Source: Stagnihabitans sp038231395 (GTDB lineage: Bacteria; Pseudomonadota; Alphaproteobacteria; Rhodobacterales; Rhodobacteraceae). Taken from it: a DNA stretch of 64,000 bases. The translations under genes were made by a program, and so were the position numbers. Numbering within the stretch: the stretch's first letter is position 1; every line of letters begins with the position of its first letter. The stretch spans positions 1 through 64,000 of the forward strand of contig JBBRLL010000008.1 of NCBI GenBank assembly GCA_038231395.1, read 5' to 3'. The notes below the pieces were generated by a model. It ran no database searches. It was not told the DNA's origin and saw only the letters and a list, made by a program, of their open reading frames with translations. This document shows positions 44,422 to 52,852 of the stretch, piece by piece.

Positions 44422-47001
44422 ATGGACCAGACACCAGACCCTCAAGCCCCCGCGCTGCGAACCGTGGCCCCCAAGCTTGCGGCCCGGAAAAACCTTTTGG
44501 CGCTTCCGATTGACGCAGTTCTGCCAGAGGTGCGGCGCGCGGTGGCGGCGCTTGGCATGGTTGTGTTGCAGGCGCCGCCGGGTGCCGGCAAAACCACCCG
44601 GGTGCCGTTGGATCTGTTGGACTCCGGGCTGATCAAGGGCCGGATTGTCATGCTGGAACCGCGACGACTGGCGGCGCGGGCTGCGGCAGAACGGATGGCC
44701 GAAACCTTGGGTGAGGCTGTCGGGGCAACGGTCGGCTACCGGATCAGAGGCGAGGCAAAGGTCGGGCGCGACACACGTATCGAAGTGGTGACCGAGGGTA
44801 TTCTGACGCGGATGATCCAGTCGGACCCCGAGCTTGCGGGCGTGGGCGCAGTGATTTTCGACGAATTCCACGAGCGCAGTCTGGCGGCAGATCTGGGCTT
44901 GGCCCTGTGTCTTGAGGTGCGCGGCGCGTTGCGGGCCGACCTTGTTCTGGTGGTCATGTCCGCCACACTGGATACCGAACCGGTGGCGCGGCTGATCGGG
45001 GATGCGCCCATTGTCACCTCGGACGGGCGGGCTTTTGCAGTGGAAACCCGGTGGCTTGCTCGCACGATGGACCCATCTGCAAGGTTTGAGGCGGCGATGG
45101 CCGCGCAGATTTTGACGGCGTTGGCAGAGGTGCCCGAAGGCGGCTTGCTGGCATTTCTGCCCGGCGAGGGCGAGATACGTCGGGTTGAGGCGATCTTGGG
45201 CCCGTTGCCCGGTTGTGTGGTGCTGCCACTGTTCGGCGCGATGGAGTGTGCAGCGCAGCGCGCCGCTTTGGGGCCGGTGTCGGGGCGGCGCGTGGTGCTG
45301 GCGACGTCGATCGCCGAAACCTCGCTGACGCTGCCCGATATCGCGATTGTGGTGGATGGTGGCAAGGCGCGGCGCGCAAGGTTTGACCCCGCCTCCGGGA
45401 TGTCTCGGCTGGTGACAGAGCGCGTGACGCGGGCGGAGGCAGAGCAGCGTCGCGGTCGTGCCGGGCGGGTGGCAGCGGGGGTCTGCTACCGGCTGTGGAC
45501 CAAGGGTGAGGAAGGTGGGATGGCCAGTCACCCTCCGGCGGAAATAGAGGCGGCGGATCTGGCGGGGCTGGCGTTGGAGCTGGCGCTGTGGGGCGGCGAC
45601 GATCTGCCGTTTTTGACGGCACCGCCGCCCGCACCTCTGGCGGAGGCGCGCGCCCTGTTGCAGGGGTTGGGGGCCTTGGAACCGGATGCGGTCCCGGGCT
45701 TTCCGGTCGGGGGCGAAGGTGCGCGGGACGATGGAAGTTCCTTAAATCCCCCGCAAAACAGGACTGTCGGGCGGATTACCCCGCATGGCCGGGCCTTGGC
45801 CGGGCTGCCGCTGCATCCCCGGTTGGCGCATATGCTGATGATGTCGGGGGCGGGTGCCGCCAATATCGCAGCGCTGCTGGCAGAGCGTGATCCGTTGCGC
45901 GGTGCGCCTGCCGATCTGGCGTTGCGGATGCAGGCGGTGACGGATCTGCGGCGCTATGAGGCAGAGCATCCGTGGCCAGCCTCGCGTTCCGTGCTGGAGC
46001 GGATCAAGACCGAAGGCAAACGGCTGGCGCGGGCTGTACCGGGCAAGGATGCCGGCTATAGTCTGGGTCAGATGGCGGCTTTGGCTTATCCTGACCGGAT
46101 TGGCCTGCGCCGCAAGGGCGATGCGCCGAGGTGGATTTTGTCCGGTGGCAAAGGGGCCGCGATGGCGCCGGGAACGCCTTTGGCAGGGGCGCGCCTGTTT
46201 GTCGCCACCGATCTGGACGGCGACCCCAGGGAAGCCATGGTCCGGCAGGCGGTGGCTTTGTCAGAGGCAGAACTGCGCGAGATTTTCGCGGATCGGATCG
46301 TCTGGCGCGAGGTTTGCGACTGGTCCAAACGCGAAGGTCGGGTGATCTCACGCCGGCAAGAGCTGTTGGGGGCCATGGTGCTGGACGAAAGGCATTGGGA
46401 CGCGCCCTCTGACGCGATGGCAAGGGCGGCGTTTGAGGGATTGCGCACCCTGTGGGTGCCAATGACGCAATCGGCGCGACGCTTGCGGGCACGGATGGCC
46501 TTGGCGCGCGGCGATGGCTGGCCAGAGGTGACAGAGGCGGCCTTGCTGGCAAAGGCGGATTGGCTTTTGCCATGGCTGGGGAAGACGAAAACCGAGGCCG
46601 ATCTGAAAGCTTTGGATGTGACGGACGCGCTGAAAGCGCTGCTGACCTGGGAGCAGGTGGCAGAGATGGACAGGCTGGCTCCCGCCGCGTTTGAAACGCC
46701 CCTCGGACGCAAGGTGCCGATCGACTATGACGGCGAGGTGCCGGGGATCGAGGTGCGCTTGCAGGAAATGTTTGGCGTGACGACGCATCCGGTGGTCGGC
46801 GTAAAGCGGCTGCCCTTGCGGGTGACGCTGGTATCGCCGGGGCACAAGACCATTCAGGTGACGATGGATATCCCGGGTTTCTGGCGGTCGTCCTATGCCG
46901 AGGTCAGAAAGGACATGCGCGGCCAGTATCCGCGCCACCCTTGGCCGGAAGACCCCACGCAAGCAGAGCCTACATTGCGGGCCAAACCCCGGGGTACTTA
47001 A
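44422..47001 (+). CDS. hrpB: ATP-dependent helicase HrpB (DEAH-box)
   Basis: This 859-residue DExH helicase has Walker A APPGAGKTTRVPL, motif II DEFHERS, motif III SATLDTEPVA, and motif VI in QRRGRAGRVAAG. The C-terminal HrpB domain (PYAEVRKDMRGQYPRHPWPEDP-like end) identifies HrpB rather than HrpA. Substrate and role are poorly defined; RNA processing is likely. The ATG at 44422 is preceded by AAGGGGGG. It follows efp by 179 bp in which I see no gene or clear terminator. Confidence 0.94.
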   Translation: MDQTPDPQAPALRTVAPKLAARKNLLALPIDAVLPEVRRAVAALGMVVLQAPPGAGKTTRVPLDLLDSGLIKGRIVMLEPRRLAARAAAERMAETLGEAVGATVGYRIRGEAKVGRDTRIEVVTEGILTRMIQSDPELAGVGAVIFDEFHERSLAADLGLALCLEVRGALRADLVLVVMSATLDTEPVARLIGDAPIVTSDGRAFAVETRWLARTMDPSARFEAAMAAQILTALAEVPEGGLLAFLPGEGEIRRVEAILGPLPGCVVLPLFGAMECAAQRAALGPVSGRRVVLATSIAETSLTLPDIAIVVDGGKARRARFDPASGMSRLVTERVTRAEAEQRRGRAGRVAAGVCYRLWTKGEEGGMASHPPAEIEAADLAGLALELALWGGDDLPFLTAPPPAPLAEARALLQGLGALEPDAVPGFPVGGEGARDDGSSLNPPQNRTVGRITPHGRALAGLPLHPRLAHMLMMSGAGAANIAALLAERDPLRGAPADLALRMQAVTDLRRYEAEHPWPASRSVLERIKTEGKRLARAVPGKDAGYSLGQMAALAYPDRIGLRRKGDAPRWILSGGKGAAMAPGTPLAGARLFVATDLDGDPREAMVRQAVALSEAELREIFADRIVWREVCDWSKREGRVISRRQELLGAMVLDERHWDAPSDAMARAAFEGLRTLWVPMTQSARRLRARMALARGDGWPEVTEAALLAKADWLLPWLGKTKTEADLKALDVTDALKALLTWEQVAEMDRLAPAAFETPLGRKVPIDYDGEVPGIEVRLQEMFGVTTHPVVGVKRLPLRVTLVSPGHKTIQVTMDIPGFWRSSYAEVRKDMRGQYPRHPWPEDPTQAEPTLRAKPRGT

Positions 47002-47170
47002 AGCTGCACCGACCCGTTTCCCTTTTATCCCGCATTTGTCGGAAGCCGACGGGTTTGTGGGCGCCTTTGGCAGACGAATTCGGCAAGGTACAACCGACCA
47101 ATCTGATGCGACGTCAGGCGTGACAGCGCGCGCGAAAGCCATCATCGTCGCCGCAAACAGGGAGTGTGCG

Positions 47171-49147
47171 ATGAACTTTCCACATCTGCTTTCACCTTTG
47201 ACGGTCGGGTCGGTGACGTTGCGCAGCCGAGTTGTGATGGGGGCCATGCACACCGGGCTGGAGGAGCGGGGCGATTGGACACAAGCGGCGCGGTTTTATG
47301 CCCGGCGGGCCGAGGGTGGTGTGGGGCTGATCGTGACGGGGGGCATGGCACCGAACCGGGAGGGCGGGGTCTATCCCGGCGCGTCTGGCCTTTATGACGC
47401 GCAGGATGTGGCGCACCATCAGCAGATCACCGAAGCGGTGCATGGGGCCGGTGGACTGATTGCGATGCAGATCCTGCATGCCGGGCGCTATGCCTATGGA
47501 AAGGGCTGCGTTTCAGCCTCGGCGATCCGGTCACCGATCTCGCCCTTTGTGCCGGAAGCGCTGGACGAGGCGGGGATCGAAAAACAGATCGAGGATATCG
47601 CCGTTTCCGCGTCAAGGGCGCGCGAGGCGGGATATGACGGGGTCGAGGTGATGGGCTCCGAAGGGTATTTCATCAACCAATTCCTCAGCTTGCGGGTGAA
47701 CAAACGACAGGATGTCTGGGGGCAGGACCGGATGCGGATGCCCTTGGCCGTGGTGGCGCGGATCCGCGAGAACGTCGGGCGGGACTTCCTGCTGATTTAC
47801 CGGATTTCATTGGCCGATCTGGTGCCGGAGGGCGGGCTGTGGAGCGAGACTTTGGCCTTGGCAAACGCGTTGGAGCCTGACGTGGATGTGTTCAGTTCGG
47901 GCTTTGGCTGGCATGAGTCCCGGGTGCCCACCATTGCGGCCTCGGTTCCCCGCGGGGCGTTCGTCGGGCTGACGGCGCGGTTGCGGGCTGCGGTCGGGCG
48001 GCCTGTGGTTGCGGCAAACCGGATCAACACGGCTGAGCTTGCGGAGAGCATTGTCGCCACTGGCCAGGCCGATCTGGTGGCTTTGGCGCGGCCCTTGCTG
48101 GCGGATGCCGATTTTGTCGCCAAAGCACGTGCCGGGCGCAGCAACCGGACGGCACCCTGCATCGCCTGCAATCAGGCCTGTCTGGACCACACCTTTTCAG
48201 GCAAGCTGGCGAGTTGTCTGGTCAACCCCGCAGCTTGCCGGGAGGCGGAGTTTGAACCGATACCTGCCGCTGTGCCGCTCCGGTTGGCCGTGGTGGGTGC
48301 GGGCGCTGCGGGGATGGCCTCCGCTGCGACGGCCGCGGAAAGGGGGCATTCTGTGGTGATGTTTGAGCAGGCCGACGCTGTGGGTGGACAGATGCGATTG
48401 GCGGCAAAAGTGCCGGGCAAGGCGGAGTTTGCCGGACTTGTCGCGTGGTTTCAGCTGCGGTTGGCCGATGCCGGGGTAGAAATGCGCTTTGGCGCGCAGG
48501 TAGGGCCAGACGATTTGGCAGGGTTTGACGCGGTGGTTTTGGCGACAGGTGTGGTGCCGCGACGCCTGGCACTGCCGGGGGCCGAAGATGCGCCGGACTA
48601 CGCGCAGGTGTTGGCTGGGCGCGTTCTGGGCCGCCGGGTCGCGGTGATCGGCGCGGGGGGCATCGGGTTTGATGTGGCGACGGCGTTGGTGGGCGTTGAA
48701 GTGGACGCGGCCGCATGGTGCCGCGAATGGGGGATCGGCGATCCGGCGGAGTATCCGGGGGGGTTGGCTGCGCCTGATCCTGCCTTACCGTTGCGCGATG
48801 TCTGGCTGTTGCAGCGCAAGCCCGAAAAGCCGGGACGCGGCCTTGGCAAAACCACGGGCTGGATCCACCGGGCGCATCTGGCCACCAAGGGGGTGAAGAT
48901 GCTGGGTGGGGTGGAATACGTAGGCTTTGGCACCGAGGGGCTGACCATCCGCCGCGACGGAGTGGCAGAGGTTTTGCCGGTCGATGACGTGGTTTTGTGC
49001 ACCGGTCAGGACAGCGCACGCGGTTTGGTGGAGGAGCTAACGGCGCGCGGGATTGGCTTTCAAGTGATTGGGGGTGCGGCACAGGCACAGGGCATCGACG
49101 CAAAACGCGCCATCGAAGAGGGGGTTCGGTTGGGTTTGGCCCTATAA
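47171..49147 (+). CDS. fadH: NADPH-dependent 2,4-dienoyl-CoA reductase
   Basis: This 658-residue flavoenzyme of the old-yellow-enzyme/trimethylamine dehydrogenase type reduces 2,4-dienoyl-CoA during unsaturated fatty acid degradation. The N-terminal TIM barrel starts FPHLLSPLTVGSVTLRSRVV. The 4Fe-4S site is CIACNQACLD with the downstream Cys in ASCLVNP. The C-terminal half has FAD/NADPH motifs VVGAGAAGMASA and AVIGAGGIGFDVA. ATG 47171 follows GGGAG; longer upstream reading is outside the family. Single gene, preceded by 169 bp. Confidence 0.93.
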   Translation: MNFPHLLSPLTVGSVTLRSRVVMGAMHTGLEERGDWTQAARFYARRAEGGVGLIVTGGMAPNREGGVYPGASGLYDAQDVAHHQQITEAVHGAGGLIAMQILHAGRYAYGKGCVSASAIRSPISPFVPEALDEAGIEKQIEDIAVSASRAREAGYDGVEVMGSEGYFINQFLSLRVNKRQDVWGQDRMRMPLAVVARIRENVGRDFLLIYRISLADLVPEGGLWSETLALANALEPDVDVFSSGFGWHESRVPTIAASVPRGAFVGLTARLRAAVGRPVVAANRINTAELAESIVATGQADLVALARPLLADADFVAKARAGRSNRTAPCIACNQACLDHTFSGKLASCLVNPAACREAEFEPIPAAVPLRLAVVGAGAAGMASAATAAERGHSVVMFEQADAVGGQMRLAAKVPGKAEFAGLVAWFQLRLADAGVEMRFGAQVGPDDLAGFDAVVLATGVVPRRLALPGAEDAPDYAQVLAGRVLGRRVAVIGAGGIGFDVATALVGVEVDAAAWCREWGIGDPAEYPGGLAAPDPALPLRDVWLLQRKPEKPGRGLGKTTGWIHRAHLATKGVKMLGGVEYVGFGTEGLTIRRDGVAEVLPVDDVVLCTGQDSARGLVEELTARGIGFQVIGGAAQAQGIDAKRAIEEGVRLGLAL

Positions 49148-49177
49148 TTCCGGTTTGAATTGGAATTGACCCACCCG

Positions 49178-49246
49178 AAGTCTGGCCAGCTTAAGTTTGA
49201 CCCGGCTTAAGTCTGGCCAGGCTTAAGTTTGACCCGGCTTAAGTCC
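49178..49246. repeat. 2.2 copies of a 31-32-bp tandem repeat
   Basis: Copy 1 is 49178-49208 and copy 2 is 49209-49240; they differ by a single inserted G. The first bases of a third copy follow at 49241. Each unit begins AAGTCTGGCCAG and contains CTTAAG. It lies in the 278-bp gap between the convergent fadH and pcs genes; the rest of the gap shows no gene. Confidence 0.85.
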
Positions 49247-49425
49247 AGAATCGGCGCGCCAGACGGTCCAGCCTCATCCGCGGGCTTTTCCGGCACCTGA
49301 TGCCTTAGCAGCGATTTATGACAGAGCATTAACGACTGTGACAAACCCTTAACGGACGCGGAAGCCGGGTGTCCTGATCTGTCCGGCTGTTCCACTCATC
49401 CTGCGAAGCCGTGGTCAAACGACCC

Positions 49426-50133
49426 TCAAGCGATGCGATCCGACGACTTTTCGGGGAATATCTGCTGGGCGATACCTGCAAAACACAGGTAAAGCGAGGA
49501 CAGGATCAGGCCCCAATGCACGATAAAACCCTCGTTGAAATCAACCCAGGCGGCTTGGGTTGCGCAGGCGAGCCATAGGATCGCTGTGGCCAGGTTCAGC
49601 CGGTGCCAACGCGGCGTACGGGTCGGGTGAACGAACTTCAGGTTCAGGAACATCGCGACGGTGAGGGCGATCACGGTGGCCAGAACCACGGCCTGCGGCG
49701 GGTCAACGGCGAACAGGACCAACACCACCATGTTCCAGCAGGCCGGAAACCCGGCAAAGCTTTTGTCTTTGGTTTTCATCCGGGTGTCGGAAAAGTAAAT
49801 AACCGAGCCATAGATGATGACCATGATCGCAACGCCGCCCGTCCACACCGGCAACATGCCTTTGGTGAACAAAGCATAGGCTGGGATGAACACATACGTC
49901 AGATAGTCGACAATCAGATCCATCAGGACGCCATCATAAAGCGGCCAGTTTTTCGTAGTGTCATAGCGTCGCGCCAACGGTCCGTCGATGCCATCGACCA
50001 TTAGCGCCACGACGAGCCACAGGAACATCATGCTCCATTTCGCTTCAACCGCTGCCAGCATGGCCAGCATCGACAGAACTGAACCCGTCGCGGTAAGCAG
50101 GTGAACCGACAAGGCTTTAAAGCGGATATCCAT
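49426..50133 (-). CDS. pcs: phosphatidylcholine synthase
   Basis: This 235-residue membrane enzyme joins CDP-diacylglycerol and choline to make phosphatidylcholine in one step. It has about eight helices. The CDP-alcohol phosphotransferase motif is present in the Pcs form, DGIDGPLARRYD...YDGVLMDLIVDYL, with a longer spacer than in other family members. ATG 50133 matches the usual start (MDIRFKALSVHLLTATG). It is preceded by 90 bp separating it from the EF-hand gene. It is consistent with choline use alongside the betA-like gene, though the two are 30 kb apart. Confidence 0.92.
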   Translation of the reverse strand: MDIRFKALSVHLLTATGSVLSMLAMLAAVEAKWSMMFLWLVVALMVDGIDGPLARRYDTTKNWPLYDGVLMDLIVDYLTYVFIPAYALFTKGMLPVWTGGVAIMVIIYGSVIYFSDTRMKTKDKSFAGFPACWNMVVLVLFAVDPPQAVVLATVIALTVAMFLNLKFVHPTRTPRWHRLNLATAILWLACATQAAWVDFNEGFIVHWGLILSSLYLCFAGIAQQIFPEKSSDRIA

Positions 50134-50223
50134 GCGCTGTTGATGGCCGAAATCACCCGGGCATGCAAGCGCGGGGTGACGGGGCAAGGTCGTCACCGGG
50201 CTGGCTCAAAAGCAGGGCCAACC

Positions 50224-50850
50224 TTAAGCGGCGACCTTCACTGATGCCAAGAACGGGTGGTCGCTTGTGTTCGAAACGGTAAAAGTATTGGAATTTCCCG
50301 CCTCGGCTGAAAACGCGTTGAACAACGACTCGTACAGCGATTTGGCAGTGCTGGTTGCCGTTGAGGTGGTAGAGGACTTGGACGAGAACGCGTCTGTCCT
50401 GGCAGGGTCACTGGCAGCTTGGCCCACAGAAGGCGGACCATCCGGCTCGGCGCTGCTCTGCGCGCATTGCAGGGTTTTCACGGCGTTCTGAATTTCATCC
50501 ACGCTCAAAATACCGTCGCCGTTGGTATCTGCGGCGCTGACAAGCGTGGCCAGCACCGATGACTGCCCGCCGGATGCCGAATTGTGGGCGGCGGATGCCG
50601 CGCCCGTGATGGCAGTGCCGGCCGCGTCTTTGCTGGCCGTGTCGCCTTTCAGCGCCCCGATCAGCGCCTGAAACAACGACTGGGCCGAGATGCCATTGCC
50701 GTCGCCAGCCATCCCGGCAGCGGTTTGCTGCGGGGTGCGGCGGGTCGGTTTGGCATTCGCGTTTGTCGTGGGATCAGTCTGGTTTGGTTTTTTGGCCAAT
50801 AGCGCGACCAAACTCGTGGGGTTGCTGCAGGCCGATAAAGCACAGGTCAT
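50224..50850 (-). CDS. EF-hand protein of unknown function
   Basis: This 208-residue protein contains one canonical EF-hand calcium-binding loop, D108-T-N-G-D-G-I-L-S-V-D-E119, with all oxygen ligands in place. A degenerate loop-like stretch, GDGNGISAQSLF, occurs at residues 49-60. The rest is rich in Ala, Ser and Thr with a run of Ser/Thr around 160-175. The first 20 residues are mildly hydrophobic with two Cys but no clear cleavage site. ATG 50850 has AGAAGG six bases upstream. It resembles small secreted or cytoplasmic calcium-binding proteins; export by the type I system elsewhere in the window is a speculation. Confidence 0.7.
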   Translation of the reverse strand: MTCALSACSNPTSLVALLAKKPNQTDPTTNANAKPTRRTPQQTAAGMAGDGNGISAQSLFQALIGALKGDTASKDAAGTAITGAASAAHNSASGGQSSVLATLVSAADTNGDGILSVDEIQNAVKTLQCAQSSAEPDGPPSVGQAASDPARTDAFSSKSSTTSTATSTAKSLYESLFNAFSAEAGNSNTFTVSNTSDHPFLASVKVAA

Positions 50851-50987
50851 ATGAACGCCTTCTGGACAGGGTCCCCGCATAGGGCTGGGCCAAAACCTCG
50901 CACAGAATAGTTGCTGATCTTGCGTCAAGCAGCGCCCAAAACTTGGGGATTGTGCGCCGCATTTGCGGAAAACTTGGGTCGCAATCG

Positions 50988-51035
50988 CTGGTTCAGGGAC
51001 TGGTTCAGGCCAAGTTTCAGGCGAAGTATCAGGCT
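50988..51035. repeat. four imperfect 12-bp tandem repeats at the xerC 3' end
   Basis: Units 50988-50999, 51000-51011, 51012-51023 and 51024-51035 each contain TTCAGG or TATCAGG at the same position. The array starts after the EF-hand gene and runs across the xerC stop codon at 51029. The remaining 130 bp of this gap shows no gene and must hold the EF-hand gene promoter. Confidence 0.7.
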
Positions 51036-51958
51036 CGGGGATGGGCAGCCTCATACACTTCCATCAGGCGGGCCGCATCGACTGCGGTGTAGGCTTGGGT
51101 GGTGGACAGCGACGCGTGGCCCAACAGTTCCTGAATGGCGCGCAGATCGCCGCCTGCGGCAAGAAGGTGCGTGGCAAAGGAATGGCGCAAAGCATGGGGT
51201 GTGGCGGTGGCAGGCAGGCCAAGGCGCATCCGGGCCTGTTCCATCGCTTTGGCGATCAGACGCGGGTTCAGGGGGCCGCCGCGCGCACCGCGAAACAACG
51301 GGGCGTTCCGTTCGGCAGGATAGGGGCACAGGCGCAGGTATTCGGCGACGGCGTCTTTGGCAATCGGCAGCACCGGGACCAGACGGTCCTTGTCGCCCTT
51401 GCCCCGGATGCGCAGAACGTCAGGCAGCGGATGGGCGGCTCCGGTCAGGCCCAAAGCCTCTGAAATGCGCAATCCGCAGGCGTAAAGCAGGGTGGCCACA
51501 GCAATATCGCGCGCGCCGACCCAATCTTGTGCGGCATAGGCCCCAATGTCGGCGATGACGTCGCGCGCGCCATCAACCGTCAATGGCCGTGGCAGCTTGC
51601 GGCGGAATTTCGGGCCGCGGGCCGAAAGGACTGTGGTGGCGTCAAAACCCTGGCGTTCGGACAGCCAGCCGAGGAAGTTCTTGACCGCCGACAAGGACCG
51701 CGCGAGGGAGCGGGCAGATAACCCCCTGCCCCGCTCTGCTGCCATCCAGGCGCGCAGGTCGGTCTGCGGCAGGTTTTCAAGGGCTGCAAGACCTTCGCCG
51801 CCGCCATGATGTTGCGACAAAAAGCCTAAAAATCCCCGCAGGTCACGGCTATAAGCCTCGATGGTCTTGGCCGATGCGCCTTTGATGGCACGCAGGTGGT
51901 CAAGCCAGCGGGCCAGCGCATCCGCCTGCGCCCCAGAAAAGCCGGTTACCCCAGCCAT
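51029..51958 (-). CDS. xerC: tyrosine recombinase XerC
   Basis: This 309-residue site-specific recombinase acts with XerD at dif to resolve chromosome dimers. The catalytic residues are visible: Arg in CGLRISEAL, Lys in GKGDKDRLV, HxxR in HALRHSFATHLL, the second His/Gly in LLGHASLSTTQ and the Tyr in QAYTAVD. The N-terminal SAM-like domain is intact. Its start overlaps the DUF484 gene stop by 13 bp. The DUF484-xerC pairing and nearby priA are a conserved chromosomal context, which argues against a phage or integron integrase. Confidence 0.95.
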   Translation of the reverse strand: MAGVTGFSGAQADALARWLDHLRAIKGASAKTIEAYSRDLRGFLGFLSQHHGGGEGLAALENLPQTDLRAWMAAERGRGLSARSLARSLSAVKNFLGWLSERQGFDATTVLSARGPKFRRKLPRPLTVDGARDVIADIGAYAAQDWVGARDIAVATLLYACGLRISEALGLTGAAHPLPDVLRIRGKGDKDRLVPVLPIAKDAVAEYLRLCPYPAERNAPLFRGARGGPLNPRLIAKAMEQARMRLGLPATATPHALRHSFATHLLAAGGDLRAIQELLGHASLSTTQAYTAVDAARLMEVYEAAHPRA

Positions 51959-52635
51959 TTGCGCATGACGCGTTCGAAGACCCCGGCGAAAAACACCAGA
52001 AGGTCGGTGCCATGGGTCGGCTTGAACTGATGCGGGTCTTCCGCCCCCAACGCCAAAAGTCCGGGAAGGCGACCGGGCCCAAGGTCCAGCCGCAGCAAAG
52101 CCTCAGACCGGATCCAGCTGGAACGATCGCCATAGATCGCATCGGATGACGGCTGGACCTGCCGCAGCACCACCGCTTTGGTTGGCGTGTTGCGCCCGGC
52201 CGAAAGGTATTCCGCCACGAACCCGGCCGCTGCCACATGGATCACATCGGACAGCCTGCCCAAAGCTTGGTCACCCTCTGCCTTGGATTCCAGCACAAGT
52301 CGCACCTTCTCTACCCGCAGGGTCGAGGCGATGATGCCGTTGAGGGCTGCCAGAAAAGCCGGAAACGCGGCAGGGTCCAACAGTTGCAGGATCGCGCGGT
52401 GGACCTGATTGGTGCCCGCCAGATTCTCGTATGCCGCCGCAATCACGGTGCGGTGGGTGTCTTCCAGCCGGTCCAACTTCTGGCCCATCCGCTCCATCGC
52501 CAAACCGCGCAGGTCCACAATGTTGGTCCCCATGGCGCGTTCGTTGGCACCAATCAGCGCCTGCATCACGTCGATATCATCCAGCAAAGCCTCAGGCTCA
52601 GCCAGAATGCGGTCGCGCGTATCGGGATCAATCAT
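51946..52635 (-). CDS. DUF484 family protein
   Basis: This 229-residue protein has the DUF484 layout: a short helical N-terminus with NIVDLRGLAMERM, then a GAF-like domain ending in the hydrophobic DLLVFFAGVFERVMRKWLG. ATG 52635 is chosen over an in-frame TTG just upstream. It overlaps xerC by 13 bp, a pairing conserved in many proteobacteria. Its role is unknown; a link to recombination or division is inference from gene order. Confidence 0.9.
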   Translation of the reverse strand: MIDPDTRDRILAEPEALLDDIDVMQALIGANERAMGTNIVDLRGLAMERMGQKLDRLEDTHRTVIAAAYENLAGTNQVHRAILQLLDPAAFPAFLAALNGIIASTLRVEKVRLVLESKAEGDQALGRLSDVIHVAAAGFVAEYLSAGRNTPTKAVVLRQVQPSSDAIYGDRSSWIRSEALLRLDLGPGRLPGLLALGAEDPHQFKPTHGTDLLVFFAGVFERVMRKWLG

Positions 52636-52852
52636 CAATGGCTGCCCTGCCCGGTTCTTGTTTTGTGGATACTATAGCTGAACTTCGCGAGCGTCGCCCA
52701 TCGGAAAATTGGAATCCGCAAGGGTGAGTCCGCACGGCCACAGTATGACGTCGCCCAAGTCGCCGGTCGGTCGAAACCAAGCAGCGGTCCGGCCGGGGCT
52801 TGCGGGCGAAAGGGGGTGCGGTTACGCCAGTGATCAGGCAAGGGGGGTGGCT

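Noticed and set aside
49207..49395. A 62-codon minus-strand frame in the fadH-pcs gap
   Set aside because: It begins without a convincing ribosome binding site and runs into the tandem repeat; no similarity recognised.
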